DNA of 64,000 bases from NCBI RefSeq assembly GCF_916700565.1, contig NZ_CAKAKO010000002.1, positions 62,001-126,000 of the forward strand. Direction: 5' to 3'. Origin of the DNA: Xenophilus sp. Marseille-Q4582. GTDB taxonomy: Bacteria; Pseudomonadota; Gammaproteobacteria; Burkholderiales; Burkholderiaceae_C. Under the pieces are notes generated by a model, which worked only from the letters and a program-made list of their open reading frames with translations, was not told the origin of the DNA and did no database searches. Position 1 is the first letter of the stretch; each line of letters opens with the position of its first letter. Shown here piece by piece: positions 1-9,386 of the stretch. A program made the position numbers and the translations under genes.

Positions 1-53
1 GCGGACCGCACCCCTCGCCTCCTCGTCGTCTGCCCCCGGAAAGGCGGCCCGCC

Positions 54-1442
54 ATGCCTGACTCCAGCGCGCTGCCGGACGCCCTGGCGCAAGCCCTGGG
101 CGCCGGCGCCGTCCTCACGGGCGAAGCCATCCCGCCGCGCCACCACAGCGACTGGAGCGGCGCGGCGCCTGTGCGGCCGCTGGCTCTGGTGCGCCCGCGC
201 AGCACCGAGGAAGTGGCGGCCGTGCTGCGGCTTGCCCACGCATACGGCGTCCCCGTGGTGCCGCAGGGTGGCCTGACGGGCCTGGCCGGCGCGGCCGTGC
301 CGCATGCCGGCGGCATCGCGCTCTCGCTGGACCGCATGAACGCCATCGAATCGGTGGACGCCGCCGCGGCCACGCTCACCGCCCAGGCCGGCGCGACCTT
401 GCAGGCCGTGCAGGAAGCGGCCGCCGAGCGCGGCCTGCGCTTCGGCGTGGACCTGGGCGCGCGCGGCTCCTGCCAGATCGGCGGCAACCTGGCCACCAAC
501 GCGGGCGGCAACGGCGTGCTTCAGTTCGGCATGATGCGCGAGCAATGCCTGGGCCTCGAAGTGGTGCTGGCCGACGGCACCGTGCTGCCCATGCTGCGGC
601 CCATGATCAAGAACAACACGGGCTACGACCTCAAGCAGCTGTTCATCGGCGCCGAGGGCACGCTGGGCGTCATCACGCGCGCGGTGCTGCGCCTGCGGCC
701 CGCCCCGGCGGCGCAGGTCACGGCGCTGGTCGCGCTGGCCGACTTCGACAGCGCGCTCGCGCTGCTGGGCCGCCTGCAGCAGCGCTTTGCCGGCAACGTG
801 GCGGCCTTCGAACTCATGTGGCGCGACTTCGTCGCCGCCTCGCTGCAATGGCAGTCGCTGCGCGAGCCCTTCGACGCGCCGCATGCCTTCGCCGCGCTCA
901 TCGACGTGACCGGCCGCGACGAGGAGGCACTGCGCGGCGCGATCGAAGAACTGCTGGGCGAGGCGATGGAGGCCGAACAGGTGCAGGACGCCGTGATCGC
1001 CCAGTCGCGGGCACAGGCCGCCATGCTGTGGAAGATCCGCGAGGCCACGGCCGAGCTGCCCACGAACATGCACCCGCCGATCAACTTCGACGTCAGCCTG
1101 CCGATGGCCGAGATCGGCCGCTTCGCCGAGCGCTGCCGCGCCGCCTTCGACGCACGCTGGCCCGGCCACATCGCCGTCTTCTTCGGCCATGTGGGCGATG
1201 GCAACCTGCACATCTCGGTCGATGGCGGCACCGTGGGCCATGACGAAGCGGGCGTGGAACGCATCGTGTACGACACGGTGGCCGCGTTCCAGGGCAGCGT
1301 GTCGGCCGAACACGGCATCGGCACGCACAAGATGCCCTACCTGGGCGCCAGCCGCACGCCGCAGGAACTGGCCGCCATGCGCGCCATCAAGGCCGCGCTC
1401 GACCCCAAGGGCATCATGAACCCGGGGAAAGTGCTGGACTGA
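54..1442 (+). CDS. FAD-binding oxidase, GlcD/D-2-hydroxyacid dehydrogenase-like
   Basis: A 462-residue flavoprotein of the FAD-linked oxidase family (FAD_binding_4 plus FAD-oxidase C-terminal domain), which oxidises 2-hydroxyacids such as lactate or glycolate to 2-ketoacids. Seen in the sequence: the FAD-binding loop PQGGLTGLAGA at residues 70-80, IGGNLATNAGGNG near 145-157, GAEGTLGVITR near 200, and in the C-terminal half GHVGDGNLHISV and SAEHGIG, typical of this family. The start is preceded by a GGAAAGG-like ribosome site. It is a paralogue of the glcD at 42.5-44 kb and stands alone here without iron-sulfur partner genes. The exact substrate cannot be told. The convergent LysR gene begins after a 42-base gap. 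Confidence 0.88.
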   Translation: MPDSSALPDALAQALGAGAVLTGEAIPPRHHSDWSGAAPVRPLALVRPRSTEEVAAVLRLAHAYGVPVVPQGGLTGLAGAAVPHAGGIALSLDRMNAIESVDAAAATLTAQAGATLQAVQEAAAERGLRFGVDLGARGSCQIGGNLATNAGGNGVLQFGMMREQCLGLEVVLADGTVLPMLRPMIKNNTGYDLKQLFIGAEGTLGVITRAVLRLRPAPAAQVTALVALADFDSALALLGRLQQRFAGNVAAFELMWRDFVAASLQWQSLREPFDAPHAFAALIDVTGRDEEALRGAIEELLGEAMEAEQVQDAVIAQSRAQAAMLWKIREATAELPTNMHPPINFDVSLPMAEIGRFAERCRAAFDARWPGHIAVFFGHVGDGNLHISVDGGTVGHDEAGVERIVYDTVAAFQGSVSAEHGIGTHKMPYLGASRTPQELAAMRAIKAALDPKGIMNPGKVLD

Positions 1443-1484
1443 AACGCAATCGTCGGAAGCGCCGGGCCCACCCGGCGCGATGCG

Positions 1485-2405
1485 CTACGTCGACTCGCGC
1501 TGCCGCAGCTCACCCGCCACCTGCGCCACCAGGTCCCAGGCCGCCTGCACCACCGGCGCCAGCGCGCGGTTGCGCCGGTGCACCAGCATGATGTCGCGGT
1601 CCACGCGCGGCAGCAGCGGGCGCTGCACCAGATCGATCAGGTCGCCGCGTGCCACGGCCAGCCGCGGCACCACCGACACGCCCAGCCCCGCCTCCAGCAT
1701 GCGGAAGATGGTGGTGGGGTGGCCTACCTCCTGCGCCACCTGGGCCTGCACGCCCTGGTCGGCCAGCGCACGGTCGATCAGGCGGCGGCTGCCCGAGGCC
1801 TGATCGAGCAGCACCAGCGGTTCGCCGGCCAGCTCGGACCAGCGCACCGCCCCCTTGCCGCCCCGCTTGCGCGCCAGCCGGTGCGTGCGCGGCAACACCA
1901 GGCAGAAGGACTCCGACAGGATGGTCTGCATGTGCAGGTCGTCGTTCTCGCCCGGGTCCACCACCACGCCGAAGTCCACCTCGCCCAGCCGCACGCTGTG
2001 CAGCGTCAGTTGCTGGATGCGGTCGAGCACCACCAGCTCCAGTTCCGGATGCTCGCTGCGGCAGCGTGCGATGCAGGCCGGCAGCAGGTGCGCCGACAGG
2101 GTGGGGCTGCTGGCCACGCGCACGCGGCCCCGGCGCTGCGTGACCAGGCCCTGCACTTCCTGCAGCACGGCGTTCAGCTGGTCCAGCGCGCCTTCCAGTC
2201 CGCCGGCCAGGCTGCGGCCGGCGTCGGTCAGCACCACCTCGCGCGTGGTGCGATTGAGCAGCTGCACGCCCAGTTGCTGCTCCAGCTCGTGCATGGCGCG
2301 GCTCACGGCCGGCTGCGTGAGCCCGACCTGCTCACCCGCGCGCGTGAAGCTGGCCAGGGCCGCCACGGCCTGGAACACCTGGAGCTGGCGCAGGGTCACA
2401 TTCAT
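1485..2405 (-). CDS. LysR-family transcriptional regulator
   Basis: A 306-residue LysR-type regulator: the N-terminal winged helix-turn-helix (residues 1-60, with TQPAVSRAMHELEQQLG in the recognition-helix region) is followed by an effector-binding domain of periplasmic-binding-protein fold. It diverges from the transporter at 2476, a usual arrangement in which the regulator controls the neighbour; this is inference. The short A+T-rich divergent gap (2406-2475) should hold both promoters. The inducing ligand is unknown. Length and domain order are normal for the family. Confidence 0.9.
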   Translation of the reverse strand: MNVTLRQLQVFQAVAALASFTRAGEQVGLTQPAVSRAMHELEQQLGVQLLNRTTREVVLTDAGRSLAGGLEGALDQLNAVLQEVQGLVTQRRGRVRVASSPTLSAHLLPACIARCRSEHPELELVVLDRIQQLTLHSVRLGEVDFGVVVDPGENDDLHMQTILSESFCLVLPRTHRLARKRGGKGAVRWSELAGEPLVLLDQASGSRRLIDRALADQGVQAQVAQEVGHPTTIFRMLEAGLGVSVVPRLAVARGDLIDLVQRPLLPRVDRDIMLVHRRNRALAPVVQAAWDLVAQVAGELRQREST

Positions 2406-2475
2406 GCAGCTGCATCATAAATAGATCAGTCAAATCAATTTCTCTTTTGGGCCGCGCAGGCATCCAATACGGCGC

Positions 2476-3474
2476 ATGCAACGCCCCCGCTTCCTGCCCG
2501 ACAACTTCATGCTCCTGCTGCTGGCCACCGTGGCCCTGGCCAGCCTGCTGCCCGCGCGCGGCGCGGTGGCGCAGGGCCTGGGCGGGGCGACCACGGCGGC
2601 GGTGAGCCTGCTGTTCTTCCTGCACGGCGCCAAGCTGTCGCGCGCCGCCATCCTGGCCGGCATCGGCCACTGGCGGCTGCACGCGATGGTGGTGGGCGCC
2701 ACCTTCGTGCTGTTCCCGCTGCTGGGCTGGGCGCTCAAGCCCGTGCTGTCGCCGCTGGTCACGCCCGAGCTGTACATCGGCGTGCTCTTCCTGTGCGCCC
2801 TGCCCTCCACGGTGCAGTCGTCCATCGCCTTCACCTCGGTGGCACGCGGCAACATGCCGGCCGCCATCTGCGCCGCTTCGGGCTCCACCCTGATGGGCAT
2901 CGTGTTCACGCCGCTGCTGGTGGGCGTGCTGCTGGGCCAGAACGCCGGCATGGGCGATCCGCTGGCGGCCGTGGGCCGCATCGCGCTGCAACTGCTGCTG
3001 CCCTTCATCGCCGGGCACCTGCTGCAGCCGGTCATCGGCGGCTTCGTCAAGCGCCGCGCGGCGGTGCTCAAGTGGGTGGACCAGGGCTCGATCCTGCTGG
3101 TGGTGTATGCGGCCTTCAGCCATGCAGTCAACGACGGCCTGTGGACCGCGATGCCGCTGCCTGCGCTGGCCGGCCTGGCGCTGGTCTGCGCCGTGCTGCT
3201 CGCGCTGGTGATGGGCCTGCTGGTATGGAGCAGCCGGCGCCTGGGCTTTTCCAAGGAAGACGAGATCGCGATCGTCTTCTGCGGCTCCAAGAAGAGCCTG
3301 GTCAGCGGCGTGCCGATGGCCAACGTGCTCTTCGCCGCCAACGTGGCCGGCGCCATCGTGCTGCCGCTGATGCTGTTCCACCAGATGCAGCTGATGCTGT
3401 GCGCCTACGTGGCGCGGCGCTATGCGCAGCGCGAGGAGTCCGCGGTGCCGGCCGCGCTGCCCGAGCGGGCCTGA
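2476..3474 (+). CDS. Bile acid:sodium symporter-family transporter (YfeH-like)
   Basis: A 332-residue integral membrane protein with about ten hydrophobic segments, resembling the SBF-like/CPA transporter group (YfeH type). The conserved polar stretches PSTVQSSIAF (about residue 115) and GSKKSLVSGVPMANVLF (about 273-289) fit the crossing-helix substrate site of bile-acid-symporter folds. Function in bacteria of this subgroup is mostly unassigned; organic anion uptake or efflux is likely. It diverges from a LysR gene that may control it. No operon partner follows on the same strand. Confidence 0.82.
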   Translation: MQRPRFLPDNFMLLLLATVALASLLPARGAVAQGLGGATTAAVSLLFFLHGAKLSRAAILAGIGHWRLHAMVVGATFVLFPLLGWALKPVLSPLVTPELYIGVLFLCALPSTVQSSIAFTSVARGNMPAAICAASGSTLMGIVFTPLLVGVLLGQNAGMGDPLAAVGRIALQLLLPFIAGHLLQPVIGGFVKRRAAVLKWVDQGSILLVVYAAFSHAVNDGLWTAMPLPALAGLALVCAVLLALVMGLLVWSSRRLGFSKEDEIAIVFCGSKKSLVSGVPMANVLFAANVAGAIVLPLMLFHQMQLMLCAYVARRYAQREESAVPAALPERA

Positions 3475-3523
3475 AGCGGCGCCTTCCCGGGAGCGCAACG
3501 GGGGCCGCCGGCGCCGGCAGCGC

Positions 3524-4324
3524 TCAGCGCCCCGGCTGCAGCAACGCCTTCGCGGCCTCGATGCGCAGCGCCAGGGCCACGCCCTCGTCCTGCATCACCT
3601 GGCGCAGGAAAAGGCGCGCCTGCTCCTGATGATCCGTGACGGCGGCGGCCGGCGCGGACGCGCGGCCCTGCGGCGCCGATGGCCCGCCATGCGCCGGGGA
3701 AGGCGTTGCAGCGGTTTCCGAAGCGGCCGGCGGCAGCGCGCCTTCTTCCGCCGCATTCGCCAATGCCGCCAGCGCCGCCTCGAAGTCGGCGGGCGCCATC
3801 GGCTCCAGCGCCCGCAGCAGATTCGCCTGCCCTTCCTCGTTGGGCGGAATGTCGAGCCACGGCGTGTCGCCGAACACGGGGGCCAGATCCGGCGCCACGA
3901 AGGCTGACCAGTCGCCCGAGGCTTGCCGCGCAGGCACCAGGGCGGCATGGACGGGCCGGGCCGACGAAGCCACGTCCTGCACCGCCGGCCACAGCCGCAC
4001 ACGGCGCGCATCCACGTCCGCCAGAAAGCGCCGCTGCAGCCCCTCCAGAAAGGCGCGGGCGCGCGCGGCCGGCACCGGCTCGGCCAGCGAGAACCACAGC
4101 TGCATCGCATCCACGCCCGACACGGCGATGCCGGGCGCCGGCAGCCCCAGGTCCGCCTGCACGCCCTGCCAGACACGTCCCAGCACCGACCATTCGGGCG
4201 GGCGCGTGAGCTCCAGCACCAGCGCACGCACGCGGTCCGCCGGGTCGATCAGGGCCGGTCCGGCGTGGGTGCCCGAAAGCACAAGAAAGAGGCGCTGTTG
4301 TTCGAAGGCGAGCTGACTGAGCAT
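3524..4324 (-). CDS. Conserved hypothetical protein
   Basis: The reading frame is open far upstream into the histidine kinase gene, but the plausible start is the ATG at 4324 (N-terminus MLSQLAFEQQRLF), giving 266 residues. I do not recognise a named domain. The first about 190 residues look like an ordinary globular fold; residues about 200-230 form an Ala/Pro-rich linker and the last about 35 residues a charged amphipathic helix (DHQEQARLFLRQVMQDEG). No signal peptide or membrane segment. It lies 89 bases downstream of the sensor kinase on the same strand and could be cotranscribed with it, but nothing ties it functionally to that system. Confidence 0.6.
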   Translation of the reverse strand: MLSQLAFEQQRLFLVLSGTHAGPALIDPADRVRALVLELTRPPEWSVLGRVWQGVQADLGLPAPGIAVSGVDAMQLWFSLAEPVPAARARAFLEGLQRRFLADVDARRVRLWPAVQDVASSARPVHAALVPARQASGDWSAFVAPDLAPVFGDTPWLDIPPNEEGQANLLRALEPMAPADFEAALAALANAAEEGALPPAASETAATPSPAHGGPSAPQGRASAPAAAVTDHQEQARLFLRQVMQDEGVALALRIEAAKALLQPGR

Positions 4325-4413
4325 GGCAGGAGCAGGAGCAGGAAAACGGATCCAGGCAGAGCGACGCAGGGGCGGGCCGCACACGGCCGACGATAGCGCC
4401 TCGGCGCACCGGC

Positions 4414-5898
4414 CTACTCCAGCCCGAACGCGAACACCGCGCCGGCACCGGGCCGGGGCACCAGGCGGATGTCGCTGCCGTGCAGCTGCAGGATGCGCCG
4501 CACGATCATCAGCCCCAGTCCGCCGCCGCGCTCGCCGCGCGTGGCGAAGGCCGGCCGCGTGAAGATCACGGGCTGCAGCGCGTCGGGGATGCCCGGCCCC
4601 GTGTCGGCCACCTCCACCTGCACGCCGGCGCGGCCGCTGCCTGCCGCAGTCTGCAGCCGCACCGTGATCACGCCGCCCTCGGGCGTGTGGCGGATCGCGT
4701 TGTCCAGCAGGTTGGTGAGCACGCGTTCGATCATGGCCAGGTCGGCGGTCACGCCCGGCAGGCCGGGCGCTATGTCGGCCACCAGGCGCTGGCGGCGCGC
4801 CTCGGCGGCCAGCTCGAACTTCTGGAACAGGTCCTGCACCAGATCGGCCAGCGCGAAGCGCTCCTTCTCGGGCTGCACCACGCCGTACTCCAGCCGCGCG
4901 AGTTCGAACAGCTCCTGCGCCAGCCGGCCGACCTTGCGGCTCTGGCCCAGCGCGATGTCCAGGTAGCGGCGGCGCTCGTCGGCGTCCAGCTGTTCGGCCT
5001 TCATGCGCAGCGTCTCCAGGTAGCCGTGCAGCGACGTGAGCGGCGTGCGCAGGTCGTGCGAGATGTTGGCGAACAGCTCGCGCCGCTGCTGGTCCTGCGC
5101 CGTGAGTTCCTGCCACTGCGCGTCGATGCGCCGCGCCATGCGCTCGAAGGCCTGGCCCAGCACGCCGATCTCGTCCTGCCCGCGCGCCACGGCCTGCAGC
5201 GCCGGGGCCGTGCGGCCGAAGGCCGCCACGCCCTCGCGCTCGAAGTCCTGCACCGCGCCCGTGAGCTGCCGCAGCGGCCGCGTGATGGAGCGGAAAGCCA
5301 CCAGGCCGGCGACCAGCCCCAGCAGGGCCACCAGCGCCGTCGCCCACAGCGTGATGCGCAGGGCCGAACCCGCGGCGATGTGCGCGTTCAGCGCGTCGCG
5401 CTCCTCGCCCGACAGCACCACGTACACATAGCCCGCGTCGCGCCCGTCCACGCGCAGCGGTGCGGCGCTGAACACCTTGCCCCCGCCCTGGCTGCCAGGA
5501 GGCATGCGCGGGTCGTCGCCCAGCACCGGCAGCGCCGCGCCGGCCAGCAGGCGATGCACCGGCGCCAGGTCCACACGGTCCTGCTTCAGGTGCCCGGGCG
5601 GCGCGGCCTGGGCCACGATGCGGCCCGCCGGGTCGAGCAGGTAGACCTCGACGCTGGGGTTCACGGCCATCAGCATGTCGAACAGGCGGCGCACCGCCAT
5701 CGGGTCCAGGCCCTGCGGGCGCATCAGCTCGGCATGGCCGGCGATGTGCGCGGCCAGGCCCAGCGACAGGCGCTGCGTCACCTCGCGTTCCTGCCGCTCG
5801 CTGGCCGCCATCTGCAGCCAGGCCGACACGCCCGAGCAGGCCAGCAGCAGCACCGCGAACACCAGCGACAGGCGGCGCGAGAGCGTCCAGGCCTTCAT
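4414..5898 (-). CDS. Sensor histidine kinase
   Basis: A 494-residue membrane kinase. The chosen start MKAWTLSRR overlaps the regulator stop by four bases (ATGA), showing translational coupling. Layout: transmembrane helix about 10-28, periplasmic sensor about 30-182, second helix about 183-203, HAMP linker about 204-260, HisKA box with FANISHDLRTPLTS (phosphoacceptor His281), then HATPase with N- and G-boxes (LLDNAIRHTPEGG, DTGPGIPD, GGGLGLMIV). The periplasmic loop holds several methionines (59, 67, 75, 77, 132), which is worth noting because the divergent operon handles methionine oxidation and the E. coli HOCl sensor HprS is thought to sense through such residues; that parallel is inference. 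Confidence 0.93.
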   Translation of the reverse strand: MKAWTLSRRLSLVFAVLLLACSGVSAWLQMAASERQEREVTQRLSLGLAAHIAGHAELMRPQGLDPMAVRRLFDMLMAVNPSVEVYLLDPAGRIVAQAAPPGHLKQDRVDLAPVHRLLAGAALPVLGDDPRMPPGSQGGGKVFSAAPLRVDGRDAGYVYVVLSGEERDALNAHIAAGSALRITLWATALVALLGLVAGLVAFRSITRPLRQLTGAVQDFEREGVAAFGRTAPALQAVARGQDEIGVLGQAFERMARRIDAQWQELTAQDQQRRELFANISHDLRTPLTSLHGYLETLRMKAEQLDADERRRYLDIALGQSRKVGRLAQELFELARLEYGVVQPEKERFALADLVQDLFQKFELAAEARRQRLVADIAPGLPGVTADLAMIERVLTNLLDNAIRHTPEGGVITVRLQTAAGSGRAGVQVEVADTGPGIPDALQPVIFTRPAFATRGERGGGLGLMIVRRILQLHGSDIRLVPRPGAGAVFAFGLE

Positions 5899-6662
5899 GG
5901 CGGCGGCTCCGTGGCCGCGTCCACAGGGGCGGCCTCGCCCTCGGCGCCAGTGCCCGCCACCAGCCGGTAGCCGCGCCCCCACACGGTGAGGATGCGGCGC
6001 GGCGCGCCGGGGTCGGCTTCCACCTTGGTGCGCAGCCGGTTGATGTGGGTGTTGACGGTGTGCTCGTAGCCGTCGTGCTGGTAGCCCCAGACCTTGTCGA
6101 GCAGCTCCAGCCGCGAGAACACGCGGCCCGGGTGCCGGGCGAAGAAGTGCAGCAGGTCGAACTCGCGCGGCGTCAGGTCGATGGCGCGCCCCTCGACCCA
6201 GGCCTCGCGCGTGACCGGGTCCAGCGCCAGCTGGCCCACCTCCAGCCGGCCGGCCTCCACGCGCGCGCTGCGCGCCATGGCCTCGCTGCGCCGCAGCAGC
6301 GCGCGCACGCGCGCCACCAGTTCCAGCACCGAGAAGGGTTTTGCCAGGTAGTCGTCAGCGCCCAGCTCCAGGCCCAGGATGCGGTGCACCTCGCTGGAAC
6401 GCGCGCTGGTGATGATGATGGGCGTGTAGCGCCCCACGGCGCTGTGGGCGCGCGCGGCGCGGCAGATCTCCAGCCCGTCCACGCCGGGCAGCATGAGGTC
6501 CAGCACCAGCGCATCCCACGGTCCGCGCGCCAGGGCCTGCAGGCCGGCATGGCCGTCGGCCGCGTGGGTGACGGCATAGCCCTCGTCGGCCAGGTGCATG
6601 CGCATCAGTTCGGCGATATGGGCTTCGTCCTCGACGATCAGCACGCGCTTGGGGGTGTCCAT
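5895..6662 (-). CDS. OmpR-family response regulator
   Basis: A 255-residue two-domain regulator, start MDTPKRVLIVEDE at 6662. The receiver domain (residues 5-118) carries acidic residues ED at 11-12, the phosphoacceptor Asp55 in LVLDLMLPG, and a conserved Lys in AKPFSVLEL. The C-terminal winged helix (about 150-240) has LTPREFDLLHFFARHPG and GYEHTVNTHINRLRTKVE, the OmpR/PhoB signature. It heads the regulator-kinase operon and is transcribed away from the cytochrome/molybdoenzyme operon, with 98 bases between the two starts, so it probably controls that operon and itself. This matches the E. coli layout in which hprRS (yedVW) sits beside msrPQ (yedYZ). Confidence 0.93.
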   Translation of the reverse strand: MDTPKRVLIVEDEAHIAELMRMHLADEGYAVTHAADGHAGLQALARGPWDALVLDLMLPGVDGLEICRAARAHSAVGRYTPIIITSARSSEVHRILGLELGADDYLAKPFSVLELVARVRALLRRSEAMARSARVEAGRLEVGQLALDPVTREAWVEGRAIDLTPREFDLLHFFARHPGRVFSRLELLDKVWGYQHDGYEHTVNTHINRLRTKVEADPGAPRRILTVWGRGYRLVAGTGAEGEAAPVDAATEPPP

Positions 6663-6699
6663 GGGGCCGGATTGTGGGCCGAAGCCGGCGCCCGAGTTG

Positions 6700-6724
6700 T
6701 CACGATTAATTGAACTTTCCGTGA
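6700..6724. promoter_or_regulatory. Candidate operator between divergent operons
   Basis: In the 98-base gap between the response-regulator gene and the cytochrome gene, TCACG (6700-6704) and CGTGA (6720-6724) form an inverted repeat around an A+T-rich core (ATTAATTGAA) in otherwise G+C-rich DNA. The position fits a binding site for the neighbouring OmpR-type regulator or overlapping promoters. This is based only on symmetry and position. Confidence 0.35.
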
Positions 6725-6760
6725 TGAAACGGCAAGGGGGTGCGCACCACACTGCGCCCC

Positions 6761-7423
6761 ATGCCAAACGCCCATTCACCCACCGACACGCCGATTCACC
6801 CCGGCTGGCTGCGCGCCTGCCACTGGCTCAACGCGCTGGCCGTGTTGGTGCTGGTGGCGAGCGGCTGGCGCATCTACAACGCGGCGCCCTTCTTCCCTTT
6901 CGAGTTCCCGGCCGCTCTGACCCTGGGCGGCTGGCTGGGCGGTGCGCTGCAGTGGCACTTCGCGGCGATGTGGCTGCTGGCAGCCAACGGCCTGGTCTAC
7001 CTGCTGCTCAACCTCGCCACCGGCCGCCTGGCCCGCCGCTTCTTCCCGCTCACGCCGGCCGGCCTCTGGCGCGACCTCAAGGCCGCGCTGCGCGGCGCGC
7101 TGACGCACACCGACCCGCGCCACTACAACAGCGTGCAGCGCGCGGCCTACCTGTTCGTGATGCTGGACACCGTGCTGCTGGTGCTGTCGGGCCTGGTGCT
7201 CTGGAAGTCGGTGCAGTTTCCGCTGCTGCGCGAGCTGATGGGCGGCTACGAAGCCGCGCGGCGCGTGCACTTCTTCGCCATGGCGGGGCTGGTCGGCTTC
7301 GTCGCGGTGCACCTGCTCATGGTGATGCTGGTGCCGCGCACGCTGAAGGCCATGCTCAGCGGCCGGGCCGGCCGCACCGATGCCGCGGGCCCGGTGGCCC
7401 CGACGATCAAGGAACGCGCATGA
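6761..7423 (+). CDS. Cytochrome b561-type membrane subunit
   Basis: A 220-residue b-type cytochrome, start ATG at 6761 (a GTG at 6740 is also possible). It shows four to five hydrophobic helices and the conserved His residues of the cytochrome b561/Ni-Fe hydrogenase b-subunit fold: HPGWLRACHWLNAL near residues 13-26, LQWHFAAMW near 67, and ARRVHFFAMAG plus FVAVHLLMVM in the last helices. Its role would be to pass electrons from quinol or another membrane donor to the molybdoenzyme encoded next, whose start overlaps its stop by four bases. It is not the six-helix ferric-reductase-like MsrQ/YedZ that normally partners MsrP, so the electron route would be different. Confidence 0.85.
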   Translation: MPNAHSPTDTPIHPGWLRACHWLNALAVLVLVASGWRIYNAAPFFPFEFPAALTLGGWLGGALQWHFAAMWLLAANGLVYLLLNLATGRLARRFFPLTPAGLWRDLKAALRGALTHTDPRHYNSVQRAAYLFVMLDTVLLVLSGLVLWKSVQFPLLRELMGGYEAARRVHFFAMAGLVGFVAVHLLMVMLVPRTLKAMLSGRAGRTDAAGPVAPTIKERA

Positions 7424-8220
7424 AACTCTTCCGTCGTCCCCCCCTGCCTGCCTTGTCGGCGCTGGACGCCGAAGCCGCCCTCACCGAGGCCCGCCGCGAG
7501 ATCGGCCGCCGCATCGAGGCCCCCGCGCGCCGCGCCTTCCTGCAGCGCTCGCTGACGCTGGGCGGCCTGTCGATGCTCAGCGGCTGCAGCCTCAGCGACT
7601 CCGCCAGCGTGGAGGCCGCGCTGGGCCGCGTCTCGCGCTTCAACGACGGCGTGCAGGGCTGGCTCTTCGACCCGACGCGGCTGGCGCCCACCTACCCGGC
7701 CTCGATGATCACGCGCCCCTTTCCGTTCAACGCCTACTACGGCGAGGACGAGGTGCGCGTGGTGGACGCGGACCGCTGGCGGCTGGACGTGGGTGGCCTC
7801 GTCGCCGACAGGCGGCCGTGGACCCTCGCCGCGCTGCGTGCCCTGCCGCAGCACGAACAGATCACGCGCCACATCTGCGTGGAAGGCTGGAGCGCCATCG
7901 GCCGCTGGGGCGGCGTGCGCTTCTCCGACTTCCTGGCCCGCGTGGGCGCCGACACGACGGCAAAGTACGTCGGCTTCCGGTGCGCGGACGACTACCACAC
8001 CAGCATCGACATGCCCACCGCCCTGCACCCGCAAACCCTGCTGGCGCTGGACTGGGACGGCGCGCCGCTGCCGCCCCGGTACGGCTTCCCGGTCAAGCTG
8101 CGCATGCCCACCAAGCTGGGCTACAAGAACCCCAAACACATCCAGGCGCTCTTCGTGACGAACACGAACCCTGGCGGCTACTGGGAAGACCAGGGCTACA
8201 ACTGGTTCGGAGGCAGCTGA
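7420..8220 (+). CDS. Tat-exported molybdopterin-dependent oxidoreductase (sulfite oxidase/MsrP superfamily)
   Basis: A 266-residue protein starting at 7420 inside the cytochrome stop codon (ATGA). The N-terminus has an unusually long lead and then a twin-arginine motif at Arg37-Arg38 (RRAFLQRSLTLGG), followed by LSGC56, which could be a lipobox. The oxidoreductase molybdopterin-binding domain shows RHICVEGWSAIGRWGGV with Cys153 as the expected molybdenum ligand, then KYVGFRCADDYHTSIDM and YGFPVKLRMPTKLGYKNPK. It belongs to the same superfamily as MsrP (YedY), the periplasmic methionine sulfoxide reductase. Placement before a methionine-rich peptide gene, msrA and msrB makes methionine sulfoxide a likely substrate, but sulfite or another S-oxide is not excluded. 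Confidence 0.86.
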   Translation: MKLFRRPPLPALSALDAEAALTEARREIGRRIEAPARRAFLQRSLTLGGLSMLSGCSLSDSASVEAALGRVSRFNDGVQGWLFDPTRLAPTYPASMITRPFPFNAYYGEDEVRVVDADRWRLDVGGLVADRRPWTLAALRALPQHEQITRHICVEGWSAIGRWGGVRFSDFLARVGADTTAKYVGFRCADDYHTSIDMPTALHPQTLLALDWDGAPLPPRYGFPVKLRMPTKLGYKNPKHIQALFVTNTNPGGYWEDQGYNWFGGS

Positions 8221-8322
8221 GGGCCTCGGCCCCCGGCGCCTGCGACACGGGCGGCGGCGTTCAGACAGGAACCCGCGCCCCCTTCACTCCCCCTCAGCAC
8301 TCATCCCCTCAAGGAGCTCCTC

Positions 8323-8559
8323 ATGAACAAGTTCAGCACCGCCCTGCTCGCCGCCTGCCTGGCCCTGGGCGCCACCGCCGCCCTGGCCGCCGACGAGATG
8401 AAGAAGGACGCCATGGCCCCATCGTCGATGGCCAAGGACGGCATGGCCAAGGACGCGATGAAGAAAGACGCGATGAAGAAGGACACGATGGGCAAGGACG
8501 CCATGGCCAAGGACGGCATGGCGAAGGACGGCATGAAGAAGGATGCGATGAAGCCCTGA
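8323..8559 (+). CDS. Secreted methionine-rich pentapeptide MXKDX repeat protein
   Basis: A 78-residue protein with a strong ribosome site (AAGGAG, 8311-8316). A classic signal peptide (residues 1-22, ending LGATAALA) precedes a mature part of about 56 residues built almost wholly of five-residue units of the form M-x-K-D-x (for example MKKDA, MAKDG). Eleven of these 56 residues are Met and nearly all others are Lys, Asp, Ala or Gly, so it is expected to be disordered. It belongs to the MXKDX repeat family. A similar methionine-rich peptide, MrpX of Azospira, was reported as a sacrificial hypochlorite scavenger regenerated by a YedY-type reductase. Flanking genes for a molybdoenzyme and two Msr enzymes support the same role here. 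Confidence 0.85.
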   Translation: MNKFSTALLAACLALGATAALAADEMKKDAMAPSSMAKDGMAKDAMKKDAMKKDTMGKDAMAKDGMAKDGMKKDAMKP

Positions 8560-8610
8560 CAAGGTTTGAACCAATCCGCCCTGCCCGCTCCTGCACAGAA
8601 AGACTCTGCC

Positions 8611-9357
<747 letters not shown>

Positions 9358-9386
9358 GCGCGAACCCGCACGAGGAGCCCCTCCCC

